Source: Drosophila persimilis (taxonomy: Eukaryota; Arthropoda; Insecta; Diptera; Drosophilidae). From it: a stretch of 64,000 nucleotides of DNA. Shown here in pieces: positions 58,023 to 64,000 of the stretch. A program made the position numbers and the translations under genes. The stretch spans positions 3,906,001 to 3,970,000 of the forward strand of contig NW_020825294.1 of the NCBI RefSeq assembly GCF_003286085.1, written 5' to 3'. The notes under the pieces were generated by a model that saw nothing but the letters and a program-made list of their open reading frames with translations, had not been told where the DNA came from and searched no databases. Within the stretch, counting starts at the first letter, position 1. Each line of letters begins with the position of its first letter.

Positions 58023-58955
58023 AATGGAAAATTCTAAAGGAATGGGAATAAAAAAGAAAATGGAACCTGTTTTGGGTATTCCTCTGTTCCCGGTATACGG
58101 CTAATGGATTTTTCCATGGATAATTACCTTACCATTACCTTACCCAGAATCCGAAAAGCAAGAACGCGAACACACTCACACACAACACAATTTTGTACTT
58201 AATACCATTCCATTCCGCTTTGCTCGGACAATTTAAGAAATGTTCGCCTTCCATATCACTCATCCATAGAAACGCAAACCAGAGAAAAAAACTATGCCAT
58301 GCCATGAGTAAAGTTTATAGTAAATAAAGTATGATTGTTTATTGTCGAATACTTGCCGTTGTCTTTGTTGGTTTATAAAAGTTCAACACTCAATTTCCTG
58401 CTTGCCGTGTCTGTGTTTTGTGACTAAGTTTCATTTTATTTAAATGGATATTATAAACGCAAATGGAAATCAAAATTGGAGTGGGAAAAATGCTTGGAGC
58501 TCTTAAGACCTTTACTGTATTACTCTCTCGTTGAAGATTTTGCTGATGTGTCCTTCTGGATGCTTTTGTGTGGTCAATAAATTACCAGCTGTGCCCAGGC
58601 TTTTGGTAATTTTTGCACTCGTATTTGAAGTACACTTTTAGGATTTTTACATACACAATTTGTAACTACTTTAAAACAATTATGAAGGCAGACGGCAAAC
58701 ATGTATCGAGAAAGTTTAAGAAGAAAAACGCAAGTTTTCTGCGTTTAAATATCTCGTGGTGCCTGTCAACCGCACATTTCGGATGCATTTAACCAAAGGA
58801 AGGAAGATTTTCCACACCGAAACGCTGTCGCTTTGGATATCTAAACACCTGTGCTTCCCATATCCATTGCCTCTTGGAAAAACATGACAAAAACAATTGT
58901 ATACAACAAAATATGGATTACAAAATATTAATACATTTTGAGAGACGTTTTTATT
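58023..58955. other. spacer between array copies 2 and 3
   Basis: Repeats the copy 1 3' flank (TAAAGGAATGGGAATAAAA, CGGCTAATGGATTTTTCCAT) and then the upstream block with the TATA-like word at 58374. A segment at about 58640-58850 has no counterpart before copies 1 and 2 and looks like an insertion. Confidence 0.55.
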
Positions 58956-61900
58956 ATGCAAAAACTTCCGTTATTCATGATGGCAACGATATCGATAATG
59001 TGGTTCGTGTATCATGGTAGTGCCCAAAATGAGGGAAGCCAATGGGACTTTGAAGGGGATAACATTGAATCAACCTCCAATCAATCGGCACAAAGCTCCA
59101 TACAAATACAAAAAATACCCGAAAGATATCGTAACTTTTTGAATTGGAGTAACAAAGTCCAGAATTACATAAAGACATTTCCTGAAACGAGAAATCAATT
59201 TTATAATGAAGAGCAACGAATCAAAACACTTTGGGATCCTGCCTACAATGAAAGCCTTGATTATCGGGAAAACCAAAAAGCATTCTCCAGAAGGAGGAAA
59301 CGGCAAGGGAAACGTAGAAATATTACGTATCCCCTTGAACCTCATATGGAGTTCAATCGTCTTCCGACTTATGGTAAACGCTATCACATTATCGTCATGA
59401 TGCCCAGCCTAGGCGATGAAAAATTTATAATGACCTTGACGGCCGATACGAATGATTATCTGATCGATGAGATAGTGACTGTACCCAACGGTAAGCCAAA
59501 TCCCTGGCGTTACACCAAAAAATTGCCATCGATATTGAGAATGTATGGCATTCGTGTTACCAGGCTGCCGTACAGAAGTGGCTACTACTATCACACGCGT
59601 GCCACTTACTTCAACTCGTATCAGCGCTACGTGTATATCATCATTAAGGCTTTTAAGAATCGGGGAAAGATTTTAGCACACAAGGCACGACGTGGTATCA
59701 AAATATTACTTCCAAAATCCATGAGCTGTAACCCGATGTTGACTCTGCCCTTCTGCAAGAATCCCGATGAACCTATAGATGTCTCACCCCGGAGTCATTT
59801 GCAATTCTTTGCTGAATTAGGAGACGAATGCGACAATTTAGAATACGATCATGTGGATTGGAACTTTTATGATTTGAGGGAGACATGTAATGATTATTAT
59901 ATCTTAAAGGAAAAGTTCATGCTAATATCTATCTACCACACACAGATCTGGTTGGTCATGCGGGTATATCCAAGGGCCTTGTGCTCAAGATACCACCATA
60001 TAAGGTGCAATTTAAATACAATCCACGTTTGGTACGTTTTTTATTTCTCTTGCGTGTAAATGCGATTATAAATGGCATAAATTGTGTTGCCAGGGTAAGT
60101 ACATATTTACGTAAAGATGATCGATCACAAATGATAATCGGATTTCCCATTTAGTGTTACGTACGAATGGTCGCACCTCAAGTGGAACCGAGAATCCGGG
60201 GTAACATGAATCGAAAGGCCAATTTTGCGCGTGAGATTGTGATGGATGCCAGTAGAAGTAGAGACAGATCGAGGGCACGGACAGAAGATGATTCCAGGAT
60301 ATTCCTTTGGGGCTGTGTCAGCGTAGATGATCCGAAAAATAAGTACTGTCGTCCAAAAATGAGTACTAGTGAGTACGTTACGAATACTATTTAAATACAC
60401 AAACTCTCAATCAAAAATCCTGAAATGGGATACTCCACAGAGGAAAAGATAATAATACCACCATATTCATTGAAACGCGGCAGTTTCTATAACTACAGTT
60501 TGTCAATGGTTTCGCGAATGGATTACCGCGTATCTGTCACGGTATATCAAATGCTTCAAGCTGTCAAGCATCGTACCATCACGGCACATATACTTTGCCG
60601 TCGAAATTGCTATATGAAAACGTATGCCCCCATCGATAGTTTCCACTTGTCGGGTGAATGTGTTGATTGTGATTCAAAGATTTATCGCTATAGATGGTAT
60701 GTGACAGTGCAAGGAGGACAGCCAAAGATAGAGTCCAAATTTAAAAATCTTGTAACGCAACATACTGAGGCGGAGCTGCTCATACGACTGGAGATTAGAC
60801 TAAAGGATGGCCTCACGGGTGCGGCGAATTTAATAATGAAACGAAACGATGGACCACAGAATGGAGAATGCACGATATTTCCAGTTAAAGGAATGGAGGC
60901 ATATACATACTTTTACGTGCCTTGCAAAGGCTTCGAAACGAAATATCCACCATTACAATTTAGGTATACAGTCGCACTGAACGTCATCGACTCGAATGTA
61001 CCCTACCCACTGTTCAAATTGACTCTACCGTCCACCAACGAGTTACATGTATCGATATGCGATTACCTTGACATGTGCATCGATGTAGGTCTTAAAGTCA
61101 CAGTGCTTAAAACCAAAAAAATAGGTGAATACAACGAAAACAATACGCTAAAGCATCTTTCGGATGTGAAGAACTATATAAGTGAGGTGCCGTACTTGCT
61201 GTCGCGTGGTAGATGGAACAAGGCCTACGTCAAGACACTGGTGGCTATTCAGAAGATTGAAACATCTGCCGAGGGCATCTACGTCTACGAATACCTAGAC
61301 AGGGGAACTATAATAACGGGTGCACAGCTCGAACAGCTCTCAGTGTTGGCCTGTCAAGTTGTTGAACGTTTGATGCCCATGGACTATAAAGAAGCAGCCA
61401 TGGTTGCTCAAATATTTGCTCGAATGAGCGTGGTGTTTGAGCAGATAATCCAAGACATCGAATGGCTACATCGGGCAGCGTACAACGCGCTCACAGAGCA
61501 CCACGTCTTTTTCGTGTCCACACTGGCCTTGCCAACAGAAAAGCATCCACCGGCACAGTGCAAGACCCATGATGAAATTTGCAAAATGGGTCAGAGTTTG
61601 GGTGCAGAGAGGAAATTCGAGATGGATGTGGATCCGGCCACCCTGATCCGCATCAATTGGTGGTTATTGGAAACATGGTATCTGTATAAATGTGTATACT
61701 ATCTGGGTGTTCTCGGCACCAAGCGACACCATCCCTACGATAGAGCGTTATCAACGTTCCAGGGCGGCATTTCATATCAAATGAATGTAACAGAAGTAAC
61801 AGAACCGATCGAAAATATTACTGTAAATACCGTCGATGATATGTTCCATGTTCACATCTCGGCGGGGCTCCTTGGGGAGCTGCGGAACCTACTGGCTGAT

Positions 61901-62434
61901 CCCGCAGTGCTCTTTCAGATCATATCGCAGCAGAACTTTCACAACATGTACTGGTGGTATCCGGAGCCATTGCCGTCGGAGACAAATGTACTCATTGTTC
62001 ATGCGTACAGTCCCAAAAAGAACTACCCTATGGGGGCGCGTTTACCGCTTAAAAATCCGTTGAATTATTACTTGAACATTTCCAAATTCAGTGCGAATCC
62101 AGAGTTTGTCAAATGGATGACCAACAGCACCATCGAGAGCCACTCTCACATACACGTTTATAAGATACCCTTGAGATCGAAAAGTGTGTTGGCTGTGCGC
62201 ATCGGTCATGTCACAGAGGAAATACTTATTTTCATGAGTTTGAACCAAAAACCAAAAATGCACGATATCAGGGAAAAAGCTTGCCACATAACGCCAAACA
62301 TGAAAGGTAAACGCATTTGGATGACGAACAACTGCCCTGGCACTTCCATTGCCTATGTGGGTGTACTCAGTAGAGAGCATAAGCTCGAAGATGATCAAAA
62401 TGATAATAGACATCGCAAGCCGAGTAAAGTAAAA
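58956..62434 (+). CDS. polycystin-1-like protein, array copy 3 (partial; exons 1-4 of 5)
   Basis: Exons 58956-59886, 59946-60094, 60155-60368 and 60441-62434 give 1096 codons in frame with the same phases as copies 1 and 2. The last exon (GPS, spans, PLAT) is expected just past the window: intron 4 of copy 2 is 1597 bp, and the same length here would end near 64031. The sequence is a patchwork. Residues about 25-90 match copy 1 (QSSIQIQKIPERYRN, NKVQNYIKTFPETRN), the next part matches copy 2 (AFSRRRKRQGKRRNITYPLE), the start of exon 4 matches copy 2, its middle copy 1, and its end copy 2. The frame runs past the exon 4 donor in both copies 2 and 3; that is intron. Confidence 0.8.
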
Positions 62435-62513
62435 GTAAGAAAAGCTCGAAAAACCGAGGTTTTATATTACATGCGATTTCATTCTTATATTTTTACATTT
62501 TTAAAATATTATT

Positions 62514-63346
62514 GTACCCGATACTCTAAATGAGTTTGGGTAAAAATGGATGTGTGTAACGTCCAGAAGGAATCATTTCCGACCCCATAATGTGTATATA
62601 TTCTTGATCAGCATCAATAGCTGAGTCGATTGAGTCATGTCTGTCTGTCCGTCTTTCCGTCTGTCCGACCCTATGAGCGGCTAGTGCAACGACATTTTAT
62701 ATCCGGACTTTTGTGATATGTCACTGTTACAAGTATATTTCAAAACTTCGCCTCGCCCACTTCCGCCCCCACAAAAGGCGAAGATCTGTGGCATTCAGAA
62801 TTTCAAAGACACGAAAAAGCAAAAAAAAAAACGCAGAATCGTGAAGGATACCCATATCTTCTAGACTGCAAAATCTGAACCAGATCGTATAATTATTATA
62901 GCCAGAATTAAGAAAACAATTTCATTCATTCTCACACAAAATGTTGTGTTCCTAGATCTCGGAGACTATAAAGCCTAGAGCAACCAAATTTGGTATCCAC
63001 ACTCCTGTGATATCGGACCTTGAGAAGTTTGTTTCAAAACTTCGTCACACCTCCTTCCGCGCCCGCAAAGGTCGAAAATCTGGGGCATCCACATATCTCA
63101 GAGACTATTAAAGCTAGAGTAACCAAGTTTGGTATCCATACTCCTGTTGGATCTGACTATAAAACGTGTATTTCAAAATTTCGCCCTACCCCCTTCCATT
63201 CCCACAAAAAACGGAAATCTGTGGCATCCACAATATGAAAGATACGAGAACTAAAAACGGTTTGCCGGAGGAGAGCCATACTGACTAAGTATCTGGTATA
63301 AATGTAGAGTTGCGGTCGCCGCTGAAACTCACTACGTTCCCCCTCG
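62514..63346. mobile_element. DINE-1-like Helitron remnant in intron 4 of copy 3
   Basis: Shares its left junction and first 500 bases with the element in copy 2, and has the terminal phrase AAATGTAGAGTTGCGGTCG and GTTCCCCCTCG also seen in copy 1. It contains repeated segments beginning AGACTATAAAGC or AGACTATTAAAGC. Confidence 0.75.
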
Positions 63347-64000
63347 TTTTTATTTTATAAACTTTATTTGGTTTCTTTTCATTTAGAAGTGCTCTTATTC
63401 TTTTATTCTATTTATATTAATATTTTTTTATTTCAATTTTGTATTTTGGTTGATATTTTTGAAAATTATTTATCCGATAGTGTTTTAAAAACTGTTTTTA
63501 GTATTTTTTTAATTTTTATATTCACTGATTATTATTATAATTTTAATTATTATTAAATTGATTATTATAATTATAAGCTTATATTTTTTTTAAAGAAAGA
63601 TTATTTCGGAGATATTGGTTTTTAATTTAATAATTATTCCGATTATATAAAAACGGCGCACAAATAAAATTTCGATATGCTCCTCAATGCATGATATCCA
63701 AAAACGATAGCTTGGTGCCCTTTACATGCCTGCATTTCCGATCCTATCGCTTCGCTCGGCATACATACATAGATAAGCATACATACTCGAAAAGCGAGCT
63801 TCGAGAGAACGCTGAGGAGGGCATGGCTTAAACAAACATAGGAGTACGTATAACCAAAGACTATACAATTGTATTGTATTGTATAGTCTTTGGTATAACA
63901 AAGCAATTTGTAGCAACTAAAATATGCGGCTGAAGGCTAAACACGCTTCGAAACAAAACCGAGTTTATCTGATATATCTATGAATTATGATTCTTTTTTA
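63347..64000. other. AT-rich end of intron 4 of copy 3
   Basis: No gene. Contains a perfect 17-bp hairpin at 63853-63894. The window ends before the expected exon 5 of array copy 3. Confidence 0.5.
63853..63894. repeat. perfect 17-bp hairpin with 8-base loop
   Basis: ACCAAAGACTATACAAT at 63853-63869 and its exact reverse complement at 63878-63894, separated by TGTATTGT. Confidence 0.8.

Noticed and set aside
1-64000. tRNA, rRNA or CRISPR features
   Set aside because: No cloverleaf, rRNA block or regularly spaced repeat array was noticed; a covariance-model search would be needed to exclude small RNAs.

Overview
This is genomic DNA from a fruit fly (Drosophila; the obscura group is possible but not demonstrated). 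The evidence is introns of 56-79 bp, TATA boxes about 50-65 bp upstream of small-gene start codons, a Turandot-family stress gene, INE-1/DINE-1 type Helitron remnants with their GTC-rich core and 'ttccccctcg' end, a hAT-type MITE, and long non-coding stretches rich in simple repeats. No RNA gene, CRISPR array or bacterial feature was found.

Layout. (1) 1-11 kb: a three-exon gene for a small tail-anchored membrane protein (847-1726), a GA-rich minisatellite, a CGATA-motif cluster followed by a possible first exon (5934-6009), a divergent pair of tiny secreted-peptide genes (6.5-7.5 kb), and a long minus-strand gene of the MYCBP-associated protein (MYCBPAP) family (8424-10727). (2) 11-22 kb: mostly non-coding DNA with minisatellites, a relic of a secreted-peptide gene and two TIR elements. 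(3) 22-34 kb: a nest of small secreted-protein genes rich in Gly, His, Gln or Cys plus one Turandot-like gene. Nine of the small genes across the window share one plan: a TATA box, a 12-nt first exon coding for four residues (usually MK.L, MKFF or MN.L), a phase-0 intron of about 60 bp, and a second exon that opens with the hydrophobic core of the signal peptide. Several are tandem duplicates that have since lost parts. (4) 34-45 kb: a decayed coding region, a two-exon gene with REDK repeats, an intronless KCMF1-like ZZ zinc-finger gene, and non-coding DNA. (5) 45-64 kb: three direct tandem copies of a five-exon polycystin-1-like gene. Each codes for a signal peptide, a furin-like site, a REJ-like ectodomain, a degenerate GPS, one membrane span, a PLAT domain and two more spans. 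The third copy is cut by the window edge before its last exon.

The two most notable systems are the peptide nest, in which one signal-peptide exon plan carries many unrelated low-complexity mature regions, and the polycystin-1-like array. Array copy 3 is a patchwork of copy 1-like and copy 2-like blocks, which suggests gene conversion. The array proteins stop after three membrane spans, so they lack the 11-span body of classical polycystin-1. Expression and function cannot be read from the sequence. Gene models join exons by GT/AG sites and phase, without transcript evidence.
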